A stretch of DNA of 64,000 nt from Neptunicella sp048268085 (GTDB taxonomy: Bacteria; Pseudomonadota; Gammaproteobacteria; Enterobacterales; Alteromonadaceae), in contig NZ_JBLWWF010000013.1 of assembly GCF_048268085.1 (NCBI RefSeq), forward strand, positions 1 through 64,000, written 5' to 3'. Positions 17,380 to 25,317 of the stretch are shown here, piece by piece. Made by a program: the position numbers and the translations under genes. Below the pieces are notes generated by a model. It did not search any database and was not told the origin of the DNA. It worked only from the letters and a program-made list of their open reading frames with translations. Each line of letters opens with the position of its first letter. Positions within the stretch are counted from its first letter, which is position 1.

Positions 17380-17583
17380 TCAACGGTTAGGTAACAAGAT
17401 AACGGCCAATAAATAGGCAATGGCTGTGGGGACCGGAAATAGCAATAAGCAAATCAGCGCAGCAATTCGAATGATCCACGCATCGGTATTCCAGTAACGC
17501 GCTAATCCGGCGCAAACACCACTGACTTTTTTACCGAATTGGACTTTGTATAAACTACGAGTGTTATCAAAATAATCTTTCAT
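17380..17583 (-). CDS. pspC: PspC-domain envelope stress protein
   Basis: A 67-residue PspC domain protein. It shows the family features KVSGVCAGLARYWNTDAWIIRI and a single hydrophobic stretch (about 38-63) ending in LLPNR. In the phage shock response PspC sits in the inner membrane and links membrane damage to PspA. It is shorter than E. coli PspC (119), keeping only the core domain and lacking the C-terminal leucine-zipper-like part. A strong SD (CAGGAGTACCTT) precedes its ATG. It follows pspA by 65 nt. Confidence 0.85.
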   Translation of the reverse strand: MKDYFDNTRSLYKVQFGKKVSGVCAGLARYWNTDAWIIRIAALICLLLFPVPTAIAYLLAVILLPNR

Positions 17584-17648
17584 AAGGTACTCCTGAATAA
17601 AGCGTCAAAAATAGCGGCACCGTTCAACAGTACCGCTACCAAATTTCA

Positions 17649-18308
17649 TTAGGCGACTTTCTTTTTAAGTGCAGCCAATTCTGCTTCCAACTGGTCTTCT
17701 TGCTGCAACTTGTTGAATTCATTTGTCAAACTGTCCTGATTTGAACCAAATTCATATGCATCAACCTGGGCTTCCAGATGATCCACACGACGCTCATAGT
17801 GTTCAAAACGCTGGATCGAATCGGCTAATTGCTCACTACTTGTTTGCACTTTGGCTTTTAAACGCGCCGACGCTGACTGCTGGCGCATGACAAGCGAATG
17901 CTGTTTAGCCCTGACTTCTGCCATTTTGGTGGTCAACTGAGCACTGTCATTTTGTAATTGGCTAATAATCTGGTTGACTGACTCAAGCTGTTTTTCCAAC
18001 TCTGCCAGTTTTTGCTCAATGGCCTGTTTTTCTGATAATGCTGAACGAGCCAAGTCTTCACGCCCCTTACTTAAGGCTAATTCTGCATTTTGTTGCCATT
18101 CAGATTGTTTGTTCTGTAGACGGCGCTGTTGACGTAGCAAACTTTTTTGCTCCGCTAGCTGCTTGGCGGCCAAAGAACGTACTTCAACCATTGTCTCTTC
18201 CATTTCTTGCACAATAAGGCGGATCAACTTTTGTGGATCCTCAGCTTTATCCAGAATGGCATTAATATTTGATTGAACAATGTCGCTAATTCGAGTGAAC
18301 ATTCCCAT
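17649..18308 (-). CDS. pspA: Phage shock protein A (PspA/IM30 family)
   Basis: A 219-residue, almost wholly alpha-helical coiled-coil protein starting MGMFTRISDIVQSNINAILD, the amphipathic membrane-binding helix of PspA. In enterobacteria PspA binds stressed inner membrane and, when idle, inhibits the sigma54 activator PspF. It is the first gene of pspA-pspC-small membrane protein. A sigma54-like promoter at 18360-18375 and two enhancer-like sites at 18471-18508 lie upstream. The usual divergent pspF gene is not beside it; 18309-18759 has no other gene, so the activator must be elsewhere. Confidence 0.92.
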   Translation of the reverse strand: MGMFTRISDIVQSNINAILDKAEDPQKLIRLIVQEMEETMVEVRSLAAKQLAEQKSLLRQQRRLQNKQSEWQQNAELALSKGREDLARSALSEKQAIEQKLAELEKQLESVNQIISQLQNDSAQLTTKMAEVRAKQHSLVMRQQSASARLKAKVQTSSEQLADSIQRFEHYERRVDHLEAQVDAYEFGSNQDSLTNEFNKLQQEDQLEAELAALKKKVA

Positions 18309-18359
18309 TTTATTTCTCCACGCTAATAATTTAATTTAAGGTTGTTACTACATAGCTAT

Positions 18360-18375
18360 AACAAGTGTTATGCCA
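18360..18375 (-). promoter_or_regulatory. Sigma54-like promoter of pspA
   Basis: On the minus strand TGGCATAACACTTGTT matches the -24/-12 pattern TGGCAC-N5-TTGCA with GG at -24, correct spacing, and GT in place of GC at -12. It is 51 nt before the pspA ATG. In E. coli pspA transcription is sigma54-dependent. The region also contains the palindrome ATAACA-AG-TGTTAT (18358-18371), an alternative reading as a repressor site. Confidence 0.5.
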
Positions 18376-18470
18376 ACTTTAAAAATAATCGTAACCAACT
18401 GTTATAAAAGAACTTTTTGAAATGCGTTTACTAAATAAGGCTGAACGGCTCATCGTGTTAAAGCACTAAC

Positions 18471-18508
18471 TTAGTCAAAAAAGCTAACTAATTAGTGAAT
18501 TTGACCAC
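18471..18508 (-). promoter_or_regulatory. Paired enhancer-like inverted repeats upstream of pspA
   Basis: Two 17-bp imperfect inverted repeats start 21 nt apart: TTAGTCAAAAAAGCTAA (18471-18487) and TTAGTGAATTTGACCAC (18492-18508). They lie about 100-140 bp upstream of the sigma54-like element. Their form and tandem arrangement match the pair at 19331-19373, which suggests one shared activator, plausibly PspF. Confidence 0.4.
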
Positions 18509-18667
18509 CTTACAATCCACACATAATTCCGACTTTAAATTAAGCCATGCATAAACGGTTCAGCGTCTCAACATGACTATTCCACATGATCATCACCGCG
18601 AGTCGATATTCAGGCAGCACAACGTTCATCGCGCAAAAAGAGTAATAAGTGTATAGCGGTAACCAAC

Positions 18668-18698
18668 AGCGGGAATCACGACAATAGTCGGGATGACA
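18668..18698. repeat. Decayed palindromic intergenic repeat
   Basis: AGCGGGAATCACGACAATAG followed by TCGGGATGACAG resembles the 'GGATCCCGG ... CCGGGATGACG' repeats at 29114, 39263 and 39623. It is degenerate. Apart from the regulatory sites listed, nothing else was recognised in 18309-18759. Confidence 0.35.
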
Positions 18699-18759
18699 GA
18701 TAAATGAGTTTAAATCAGGGGTTTATTATTCAGGATAGAATCACAAGACAGTCGACAAC

Positions 18760-18900
18760 TTACTGACTGTCTTGTTGGGGGGAATGTGCGATATTGATTG
18801 AGTTTTGTTTAGCTTCAACTAAGGTCAAAATGATTGCCCCTGCTAAATAAGCGACGACGGGCACCATCAAAATACTAAGTAAATCCAGTTGGCTAATCAT
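18760..18900 (-). CDS. Small single-pass membrane protein (46 aa)
   Basis: A short gene encoding 46 residues: MISQLDLLSILMVPVVAYLA at the start, continuing in one hydrophobic helix to about residue 28, then a polar tail ending PQQDSQ. The ATG lies 5 nt after the stop of the 91-residue secreted-protein gene, so it is probably translated by coupling and shares the sigma54-type promoter at 19225-19240. No family was recognised. Size, topology and position next to psp genes and dusA suggest a membrane stress peptide, by inference only. Confidence 0.6.
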   Translation of the reverse strand: MISQLDLLSILMVPVVAYLAGAIILTLVEAKQNSINIAHSPQQDSQ

Positions 18901-18905
18901 TCTGA

Positions 18906-19181
18906 TTACTCAACATTGACCGCAACGGTAACGGGTGCATCTTCGGTGTGCAATACCACCTCAGATTCGGTGTTAAGTTCTGGCATTTCAGCTACTGGTT
19001 CAGACTCAAAAAAAGTCGCTTTTTCCAATTGTTGCTGTAACTGTTGATCGACTAGCTTAACGGCTTGCTCCATCAATTCTGACGAAACTTTCTGCATGTC
19101 GAATTCTTGTGCTTGTACCGCAGTGCTAGCAAACAAGCTGATACCCAAAATGGCAATTGTTGTTTTGACTTTAGTTAACAT
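18906..19181 (-). CDS. Small exported protein of a psp-like operon (91 aa)
   Basis: A 91-residue protein with a clear signal peptide (about 1-24; cleavage near VQAQ). The mature region is helical and Q/E/L-rich (LMEQAVKLVDQQLQQQLEKA), followed by an acidic tail. No cysteine is present in the mature part, and no family was recognised. The SD is excellent (AGGAG, 7 nt before ATG). The promoter is of sigma54 type with paired upstream repeats like those of pspA. The gene is divergent from nothing and downstream of dusA; in E. coli the sigma54-dependent pspG gene also neighbours dusA. It is probably a periplasmic part of the local envelope stress response. Confidence 0.7.
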   Translation of the reverse strand: MLTKVKTTIAILGISLFASTAVQAQEFDMQKVSSELMEQAVKLVDQQLQQQLEKATFFESEPVAEMPELNTESEVVLHTEDAPVTVAVNVE

Positions 19182-19224
19182 GATTGGCTCCTAGTGAAGT
19201 TAATAATTAAGTCGCAGTAACTAT

Positions 19225-19240
19225 TGCGATAGTTGTGCCA
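19225..19240 (-). promoter_or_regulatory. Sigma54 promoter of the 91-aa/46-aa operon
   Basis: On the minus strand TGGCACAACTATCGCA matches TGGCAC-N5-TTGCA except one base, with GG and GC at the -24 and -12 positions. The predicted start is near 19213, 32 nt before the ATG. Confidence 0.7.
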
Positions 19241-19330
19241 ATTTTAAAAAATAAATTAAATCGTTGTTTTTAATGGATATTTTATCAATTCACTCAGGAC
19301 TGAGTTGTAAGGTGTGAGATAAGAGAATGA

Positions 19331-19373
19331 TTAATTGGTTAAATTAACCAATTAAAGTGGTCAATTTAACCAA
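19331..19373 (-). promoter_or_regulatory. Paired enhancer-like inverted repeats upstream of the 91-aa gene
   Basis: The first site is a perfect palindrome with 12-bp arms (19331-19342 and 19344-19355) around one A; its core is TTGGTTAAATTAACCAA (19335-19351). The second, GTGGTCAATTTAACCAA (19357-19373), has the same GGT-N7-ACC core, with site starts 22 nt apart. They lie 95-150 bp upstream of the sigma54 element, as expected for an activator binding site. The dusA stop is at 19402, so the region is purely intergenic. Confidence 0.55.
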
Positions 19374-19401
19374 TAAAAAGAATGCGCTTATTTAAAGGAA
19401 A

Positions 19402-20370
19402 TTAGCGATGGGTATGCATAGCATTTATTGCCTGCATGAATAACTCTGGTGTTGCCTGTTGACTAGTGCCATTTTCACTTAAGTGACGACGCCACGCACG
19501 TGCTCCGGGTTGCCCTTGAAACAACCCCAACATATGCCGTGCGACATGCCAAAAACGCGCACCTTCAGTCATCTGTTGTTCGGTATATTCAACCATGTGC
19601 ATTACAATATCGGCTCTGGAAAGGGCATTTTCCGGCTGATGGTAAAAACGTTGGTCGACCTCTGCCAATATCCATGGATTGCTGTATACCTCACGCCCGA
19701 TCATCACCCCATCAATATAACCAAGGTGTGTGGCCGCCTCGTCCAGAGATTTAACACCACCATTAATACTAATATGCAGATCAGGAAATTGTTGTTTGAG
19801 TTGATAGACTCGCTCATACATTAGTGGGGGAATATCGCGATTCTCTTTGGGACTCAATCCTTGTAACCAAGCCTTGCGAGCATGGATAATAAAAGTCTCA
19901 CAGCCGGCATCAGCCACAATCTGAATAAAACGGGTCAAATCTTCGACTTCGCACATATCATCAATACCGATACGCGACTTAACCGTTACTGGTATATCCA
20001 CCTTTTGCTGCATACGACTGACACACTCTGCAACGGTTTCAGGCTCAGCCATTAAACAGGCTCCAAAACGACCGTTTTGCACCCGATCCGACGGACAACC
20101 GACATTGATATTCACTTCATTGTAGCCGTAACCTTCAGCCCGACTGGCACAGTCAGCCATCTCCTGTGGGTTTGAGCCCCCTAACTGCAATGCCACCGGC
20201 TGCTCAGCCTGATGAAAAGCTAAATAATCACCCTTACCATGAATAATTGCACCTGTGGTGACCATTTCTGTATATAACAACGTCTGTCTGGATATTTGAC
20301 GCAAAAAATAGCGGCAATGGCGATCCGTCCAATCTAACATGGGGGCGACAGAAATAGTGCGAGGCAGCAT
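19402..20370 (-). CDS. dusA: tRNA-dihydrouridine(20/20a) synthase
   Basis: DusA reduces uridines 20 and 20a of tRNA using FMN and NADPH. The N-terminal SVAPMLDWTDRHCRYFLR is diagnostic of DusA, and CPSDRVQNGRFGACLM carries the catalytic Cys. Later ARKAWLQGLSPKENRDIPPL and INGGVKSL are the FMN-barrel motifs. The start used is ATG at 20370 (322 residues); an in-frame TTG three codons earlier is possible. E. coli DusA is 330. The gene stands alone, with a 295-bp gap upstream (20371-20665) where no gene was seen. Confidence 0.95.
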   Translation of the reverse strand: MLPRTISVAPMLDWTDRHCRYFLRQISRQTLLYTEMVTTGAIIHGKGDYLAFHQAEQPVALQLGGSNPQEMADCASRAEGYGYNEVNINVGCPSDRVQNGRFGACLMAEPETVAECVSRMQQKVDIPVTVKSRIGIDDMCEVEDLTRFIQIVADAGCETFIIHARKAWLQGLSPKENRDIPPLMYERVYQLKQQFPDLHISINGGVKSLDEAATHLGYIDGVMIGREVYSNPWILAEVDQRFYHQPENALSRADIVMHMVEYTEQQMTEGARFWHVARHMLGLFQGQPGARAWRRHLSENGTSQQATPELFMQAINAMHTHR

Positions 20371-20665
20371 AAATTCCAACTTACTGAAAAAAGGCCGCGT
20401 ATTTTACTCTGAACACTATTGATACTCAATTTTACTTTACCATCGAGCTTATCGACTTCGTCATTGGGAGCTCATTTTATAATTTAGATAAAAAATTTAT
20501 TATCCCATGCAATGCCACTGTCGCTATTTGGCGTCTATTAGACTTAATGCAACACCATGATAATATTTGTTTTTTTTCACATTTACATCGCTAAAAGCTG
20601 GCGTTATAAGCGTTGAATTGGTAACGTTTTAACATCTGTGGTTCCTCGTGATTTAGTAGCATAAA

Positions 20666-21949
20666 ATGGCGCGTTTTCTAAAAATTTCAATGTGGATATT
20701 GATCTGCTTACTGGCCATTTTTGTTAGCCTGCTCTATTTTGCCATCGACGATAAACCTCTGGTGGTAGCCCAAAGTAACCAACAAGTTGAATCAGCCGAT
20801 AGTTTGCCGGTTTTACTGGATCAATTAAAACGCTCACTGGCACGCTCACGGCGACACCAGTCTATTCAGCTAAAAGCCGAGCAACTCAATAGTTTGGCCG
20901 GCTTTGTACAGCGAGCCAAACCCAACATAAAAGCCCAAGCCACACTCAATTATCAGCACAGTGTATTAGCCATCAGCTATCAACTGCCGAGTAATCCTTT
21001 TGGTCGATTTATAAATGTCAGTATATGGCTAGAGACTGCTAATGAGCTGAAAATTGATAATGTACAAATAGGCGATATTCGTCTGCCAGGAGACATGGCT
21101 TTATCGCTGTTAACCTGGTCTTTGGATTGGTATAGCGGCAGTCAAATTGCCTCTGAGTTACCGAAGCGGATCACTCAAGTCAACATGGATCCAGATAAGC
21201 TGATGTTCAAAGTCGCCCCGGTTTACGATCTGTTGACGGCAATGAAGTCATTAAAGCGCGAACTCACAGAAGAGGAACAGCTTTTTCAACAAAGCATTGT
21301 GCATTATTTGCAATTTTTAACTCAAGTAAAAGTAATCGATCTGCAACTCCCGGCCATTTCAGTGACCCAGTATCTAGGCCCTTTATTCAAAGAAGCGCAA
21401 AAGCGCTCAATTAATCATGATGCCAGCGTCGAAAATCGTGCAGCACTGCTGGCGATGGCCATCTTCGATGGTAGTCGCCATTTTGCCCGATTCACCGGCA
21501 ATATAGAGCCAGCGTTATTAAAAAAAGCCAAGCCGAACCATCAATTACTGTTATCCCATCGCCGTGATTTGTGCCAGCATTTTATCTATTCTGCCGCCAT
21601 CGAAATTCTCTCACAACAAGGCATTTCCATTGCGGTTGGCGAATTTAAGGAACTGATGGACCGCAGTGCCGGAGGCAGTGGTTTCAGCTTCGCCGATTTA
21701 TCTGCGGATATGGCAGGCATTGAACTGGCTAAAACCGCCACCGATCCTGAATATGCCAGTCTAATCCAGCAGAAGATTGCTCGAGGTATTAGTGAGAGTG
21801 ATTTTTTCCCATTGATTGCTGACCTGCCGGAAGGATTAAATAAACAACAGTTCAATCAACAAATTGGTGAAGTAGACAGTCAGTTATATCAGCAAAAACG
21901 TCAGCTAATTGAGCAGCGGATAGCCAACTTGCCGCTTTATCAAAATTAA
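20666..21949 (+). CDS. Conserved-type hypothetical protein with N-terminal membrane anchor
   Basis: A 427-residue protein with one N-terminal membrane helix (about 5-27) and a large periplasmic domain. Residues ~45-200 look like mixed alpha/beta. The second half is helical and contains the distinctive RDLCQHFIYSAAIEILSQQG and SAGGSGFSFADLSADMAG, with acidic and glycine residues reminiscent of a structured active site. No family is recognised with confidence. It precedes zur by 52 nt in the same direction, so it may share a transcript with zur and yjbQ. No function is proposed. Confidence 0.75.
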   Translation: MARFLKISMWILICLLAIFVSLLYFAIDDKPLVVAQSNQQVESADSLPVLLDQLKRSLARSRRHQSIQLKAEQLNSLAGFVQRAKPNIKAQATLNYQHSVLAISYQLPSNPFGRFINVSIWLETANELKIDNVQIGDIRLPGDMALSLLTWSLDWYSGSQIASELPKRITQVNMDPDKLMFKVAPVYDLLTAMKSLKRELTEEEQLFQQSIVHYLQFLTQVKVIDLQLPAISVTQYLGPLFKEAQKRSINHDASVENRAALLAMAIFDGSRHFARFTGNIEPALLKKAKPNHQLLLSHRRDLCQHFIYSAAIEILSQQGISIAVGEFKELMDRSAGGSGFSFADLSADMAGIELAKTATDPEYASLIQQKIARGISESDFFPLIADLPEGLNKQQFNQQIGEVDSQLYQQKRQLIEQRIANLPLYQN

Positions 21950-22001
21950 TAATCCAGCCCAAACAGCCTGTGATAAACTGCACTAAATTTGGCGACAAGA
22001 A

Positions 22002-22445
22002 ATGACGATGACAATAGAATCCCAAGTGCTTAAAGCCCGTATGTATTGTGAAGACAAAGGGGCCAGATTCACCGTATTGCGTGAAAAAATCTATAAATTA
22101 TTAATTGAAAAAGAAGGCGCTATCGGTGCCTATGAGTTACTCGACCAATTAAAAGAAACCGAAAACACGGCCAAACCGGCAACCGTTTATCGTACCTTGG
22201 ATTTTCTCCTCGAATTCGGTTTAGTTCATCGCATAGAATCGAGCAATGCCTTTGTGGCTTGTCACCATTTTGGCTGTAACCACCCGGTACAATTTTTAAT
22301 TTGTGATCAATGCGGTGACGTAAAAGAGATACAATCAGCCGGTTTACAAGACACCTTAGATAAACAAGCACATAAATTTGGATTTAAAGTACAAAGCCAA
22401 ACCATCGAAGCACACGGCTTATGTATTAGCTGCCAACAACATTAA
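22002..22445 (+). CDS. zur: Zinc uptake regulator of the Fur family
   Basis: A 147-residue Fur-family repressor, probably Zur. A winged helix occupies residues ~10-85 (RFTVLREKIYKLLIE, AKPATVYRTLDFLLEFGLVHR). The zinc-binding C-terminal part has CHHFGCNHPVQFLICDQCGD and HGLCISCQQH, giving the structural CxxC pairs. In proteobacteria Zn-Zur represses zinc import genes such as znuABC. It lies 19 nt before yjbQ. No Zur box was searched beyond this window. Confidence 0.9.
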   Translation: MTMTIESQVLKARMYCEDKGARFTVLREKIYKLLIEKEGAIGAYELLDQLKETENTAKPATVYRTLDFLLEFGLVHRIESSNAFVACHHFGCNHPVQFLICDQCGDVKEIQSAGLQDTLDKQAHKFGFKVQSQTIEAHGLCISCQQH

Positions 22446-22464
22446 AGTGTTATAGGTCATTGGA

Positions 22465-22899
22465 ATGAAAACCCCGTTATGGCACCAGTACACCATCAAC
22501 CTTGCCCCACGCCAACGAGGCTGCCATTTAATCAGCGATGAAATTATCAGCTCATTAGATACATTGCCTGACTATCAACTCGGCATGGCTAACCTGTTTC
22601 TTTGTCATACTAGTGCCAGTTTAAGTATTAATGAAGATGCCGACCCTACCGTCAGAACTGACATGAATGCCTACCTCAATCATTTAGTACCGGAAGATAT
22701 AAGCTATTTTCAGCATACCTACGAAGGGCCTGATGATATGCCAGCACATATAAAGTCTAGCCTTATGGGAGTTAGCCTAAATATACCAATTCAAAATGGC
22801 CGGCTTGCATTAGGAACGTGGCAAGGCATTTATTTATGCGAATATCGTAATCACGGAGGTAGTAGGCGCTTACTAGTGACGCTAAATGGCGTCAGTTGA
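22465..22899 (+). CDS. yjbQ: YjbQ family protein (UPF0047)
   Basis: A 144-residue member of the YjbQ/UPF0047 family. The conserved motifs HTSASLSINEDADPTVRTDM and GTWQGIYLCEYRNHGG are intact, including the histidines thought to form a metal-binding pocket. E. coli YjbQ has weak thiamine phosphate synthase activity in vitro and its true role is uncertain. It is translated 19 nt after zur, probably from the same transcript. Confidence 0.92.
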   Translation: MKTPLWHQYTINLAPRQRGCHLISDEIISSLDTLPDYQLGMANLFLCHTSASLSINEDADPTVRTDMNAYLNHLVPEDISYFQHTYEGPDDMPAHIKSSLMGVSLNIPIQNGRLALGTWQGIYLCEYRNHGGSRRLLVTLNGVS

Positions 22900-22956
22900 T
22901 CTCTAGGCAAAACCCGATATTCTGAGTGAGGTTATATCGCTAACAAGGAATGCAAT

Positions 22957-24027
22957 ATGAAACACGTTGAGTTAAATAAAATCGGTTGTGCACTTTTTAT
23001 AACTGGCGCATTTGCGTTATCAGGACAAGCATTAGCTGATGATGCATTAGAAGATGGCTGGGTAGCTGGCTTTATCGAATACTATAATACTGATGCTGAC
23101 AAACCCGCCCCACTGGAATATCTGGATGATGGAAAAGGTTTCGGCGCTGAGCTGGGACTGCGTTTCAGCCCTCGTTGGGCAGGACGGATTGAATGGTCAC
23201 ATTTAAATATTGATGCTAAAGATGGTTTCGATGATGAAAGTGGTGATCGTCTAGGCTTAGATGCCCTTTACTTTTTGGATAAAAAATCTATTTACTTATT
23301 TGCCGGATTAAAACATGAAACCCTAGATACCAGTTATCGAATGGCGAATGTCGGAATTGGTAAACATTTTCAAATTAACGACCATTGGCGAGTCGTTGCC
23401 GAGGCAGCCAGTTATTATGATTTCGGACAGGAATACAATGACTTTGGCTTAAAACTGGGTATTGCTTATACCTTTAATACCGCTTCAAACCAGCATAAAG
23501 CAACTCCTCCACCTGCAGCACCACGGGAAGAACCCAAAGTCGTTGCAGCACCCATCGATTCAGACGGTGATGGAGTGCTGGATCAGGATGATAAATGCCC
23601 GGCAACCCCGAAAACCGATAAAGTAGATGCAGATGGTTGTAGCATCTTCATGGAACAATCGTATTCGGTTGTACTGAATATTTTGTTCCCGAATAACAGC
23701 AGTGAAATCACCGATCCGGATAGCCCTGATTTACAAAAATTTGCAGACTTTATGGCACGCTATGGGTCGGTATCGGCTGAAATTGGCGGACATACATCTG
23801 CAGTAGGCAAAGCAGATTACAATCAGTGGTTGTCTGAAGCTCGTGCTAATGCGGTCAGAAAACTGTTAATTGAACGCTATAACGTAGATGCCAGTCGCTT
23901 AACTGCCAAAGGCTATGGTGAAACAGAGTTACTGGATACATCCAATACACCTGAAGCGGCCAAGAAAAATCGTCGCATTCACGCCAAAGTCTCAACAACA
24001 GTAGAAACCAAAGTTAAACGTGATTAA
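22957..24027 (+). CDS. OmpA-family outer membrane protein
   Basis: A 356-residue protein in four parts. There is a signal peptide (about 1-27, ending ALADD), then an N-terminal beta-barrel (~30-180). A Pro/Ala-rich linker leads to a calcium-binding thrombospondin type-3-like repeat (DSDGDGVLDQDDKCPATPKT, ~198-217). A C-terminal OmpA peptidoglycan-binding domain follows (~240-350, with IGGHTSAVGKADYNQWLSEA and KNRRIHAKV). It anchors the outer membrane to peptidoglycan. An SD (AAGGAATGC) precedes the ATG, and a strong terminator follows at 24053. Confidence 0.92.
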   Translation: MKHVELNKIGCALFITGAFALSGQALADDALEDGWVAGFIEYYNTDADKPAPLEYLDDGKGFGAELGLRFSPRWAGRIEWSHLNIDAKDGFDDESGDRLGLDALYFLDKKSIYLFAGLKHETLDTSYRMANVGIGKHFQINDHWRVVAEAASYYDFGQEYNDFGLKLGIAYTFNTASNQHKATPPPAAPREEPKVVAAPIDSDGDGVLDQDDKCPATPKTDKVDADGCSIFMEQSYSVVLNILFPNNSSEITDPDSPDLQKFADFMARYGSVSAEIGGHTSAVGKADYNQWLSEARANAVRKLLIERYNVDASRLTAKGYGETELLDTSNTPEAAKKNRRIHAKVSTTVETKVKRD

Positions 24028-24052
24028 TCAAACAACTAATTGATTAAAAATT

Positions 24053-24080
24053 AAAAAGCCAGTCAATCGACTGGCTTTTT
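24053..24080. terminator. Bidirectional intrinsic terminator
   Basis: AAAAAGCCAGTC (24053-24064) pairs with GACTGGCTTTTT (24069-24080) around AATC. It serves the OmpA-family gene (+) and the convergent DUF481 gene ending at 24107 (-). Confidence 0.92.
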
Positions 24081-24106
24081 TAATATTTGATACAAAGCAG
24101 GAACGA

Positions 24107-24904
24107 TTAAAAGAAGGTATACACCAGGGTGACCGCCGTTTGGGTATCCAAATTTTCATTCCCTTCAACCACATCACTGTTGTGGTTAAGTAACAACGAC
24201 ACTTTCAAGGCGAGTGAACCATTAATCTTAGCGGCTACCGAGGTTTCTGATTTAGACTTGGTATTGTCCGAACCAATTTCAGTACTGATTAACTGACGAA
24301 ACGTTGCAGTTGGTGAAATTTTCCATTGATAATCCATCGCGCCACGAACAATAAACCCGCTGGCATCTTCACCTTCTTCCGTTTTGGCAAATGAATAACC
24401 CGGACCGACACTGTAGTTAAAACTGCTGGTATCGTTTTTCCAAACCTGTTGTCCCCAACCTGTAGCCAGTGTGCCTTGATATTGATAACCACTGAAACGG
24501 TCATCTTCATAAGAAGCAAAGGCAAAAATACGATGATTCGGGTCGGTTAACTTATAGTTACCCTGACCAGATACAAACACTTTTTGAGCAGTCGTTTTGG
24601 TGATTTGACCATCATCACTATCTACTTCATCTTGCTTATATAAAGACTCGACAATGTAATCATTGCTCCACTGCTCTAACTCTTGGTGGGCACTAAGCGT
24701 AGCTTTAATCGACGTTGTTTCAGTATTCCCGGTGGTTTTAATCAAACCGAATTCACCATCCATTGTGAACGGTTTAACATTTTCACCGCTATCACTTGGA
24801 TTACTGCTATTGTCCGCCATATACAAACGAGACATTAAATCGATTCCGGCCATGCTGACCATTGGAACGAAAGCGAGACTGCAAATTACAAGTTTTTTTA
24901 TCAT
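24107..24904 (-). CDS. DUF481 outer membrane protein
   Basis: A 265-residue exported beta-barrel of the DUF481 (YdiY-like) family. The start is ATG at 24904, giving the signal peptide MIKKLVICSLAFVPMVSMA; an in-frame upstream extension (to 24937) would spoil it. The barrel begins after a ~35-residue linker (GEFGLIKTTGNTETTSIKA is the typical first-strand motif) and ends in a terminal Phe (TLVYTFF), the outer membrane assembly signal. E. coli YdiY is a salt- or stress-linked OMP of unclear function. The gene is monocistronic. Confidence 0.85.
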   Translation of the reverse strand: MIKKLVICSLAFVPMVSMAGIDLMSRLYMADNSSNPSDSGENVKPFTMDGEFGLIKTTGNTETTSIKATLSAHQELEQWSNDYIVESLYKQDEVDSDDGQITKTTAQKVFVSGQGNYKLTDPNHRIFAFASYEDDRFSGYQYQGTLATGWGQQVWKNDTSSFNYSVGPGYSFAKTEEGEDASGFIVRGAMDYQWKISPTATFRQLISTEIGSDNTKSKSETSVAAKINGSLALKVSLLLNHNSDVVEGNENLDTQTAVTLVYTFF

Positions 24905-25317
24905 CAATACGGCCTTAACTACTAGATTGTCGGTCAAAAAATGCGCACATATTGTAAGGTAAATATGATATCACACCAAACAATTACTGATATTTATATC
25001 AAATTTTATCTTCCCAAACCTTATTTTTACTGAATATTAACGAATATTTTACGATTAGAAGGTATTTATTTAAAAGAGTAACATTTCCTCCCATTGTGAT
25101 CATTTACAACGCTCCCCCTTCTAAATAACGTAACGCTTTCCCTCGCATGGTTTGAATACTCGGCCAAAAAATGGACCGAAATGACTAATATCCTGACTTA
25201 AATATTACAACATAAAACGCCGCTTAAAGGAGCCAATCGACCTAGACTTTACCAGACGTGACGTTTATCCTGACACTATCTTCAGCAGCTAATACGTTTA
25301 ACTAAAAGGCCCTTTAC
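24905..25317. other. 413-bp non-coding gap between the DUF481 gene and fba
   Basis: This AT-rich divergent region must hold the promoters of both neighbours. A CRP-like half site (TGTGATCATTTACA, 25095-25108) is visible, but only its left half is good. No small ORF with an SD, RNA gene or repeat was recognised. Confidence 0.5.

Noticed and set aside
25095..25108. CRP site upstream of fba
   Set aside because: Only the left half (TGTGA) fits; the right half is poor. Mentioned in the gap entry but not called.
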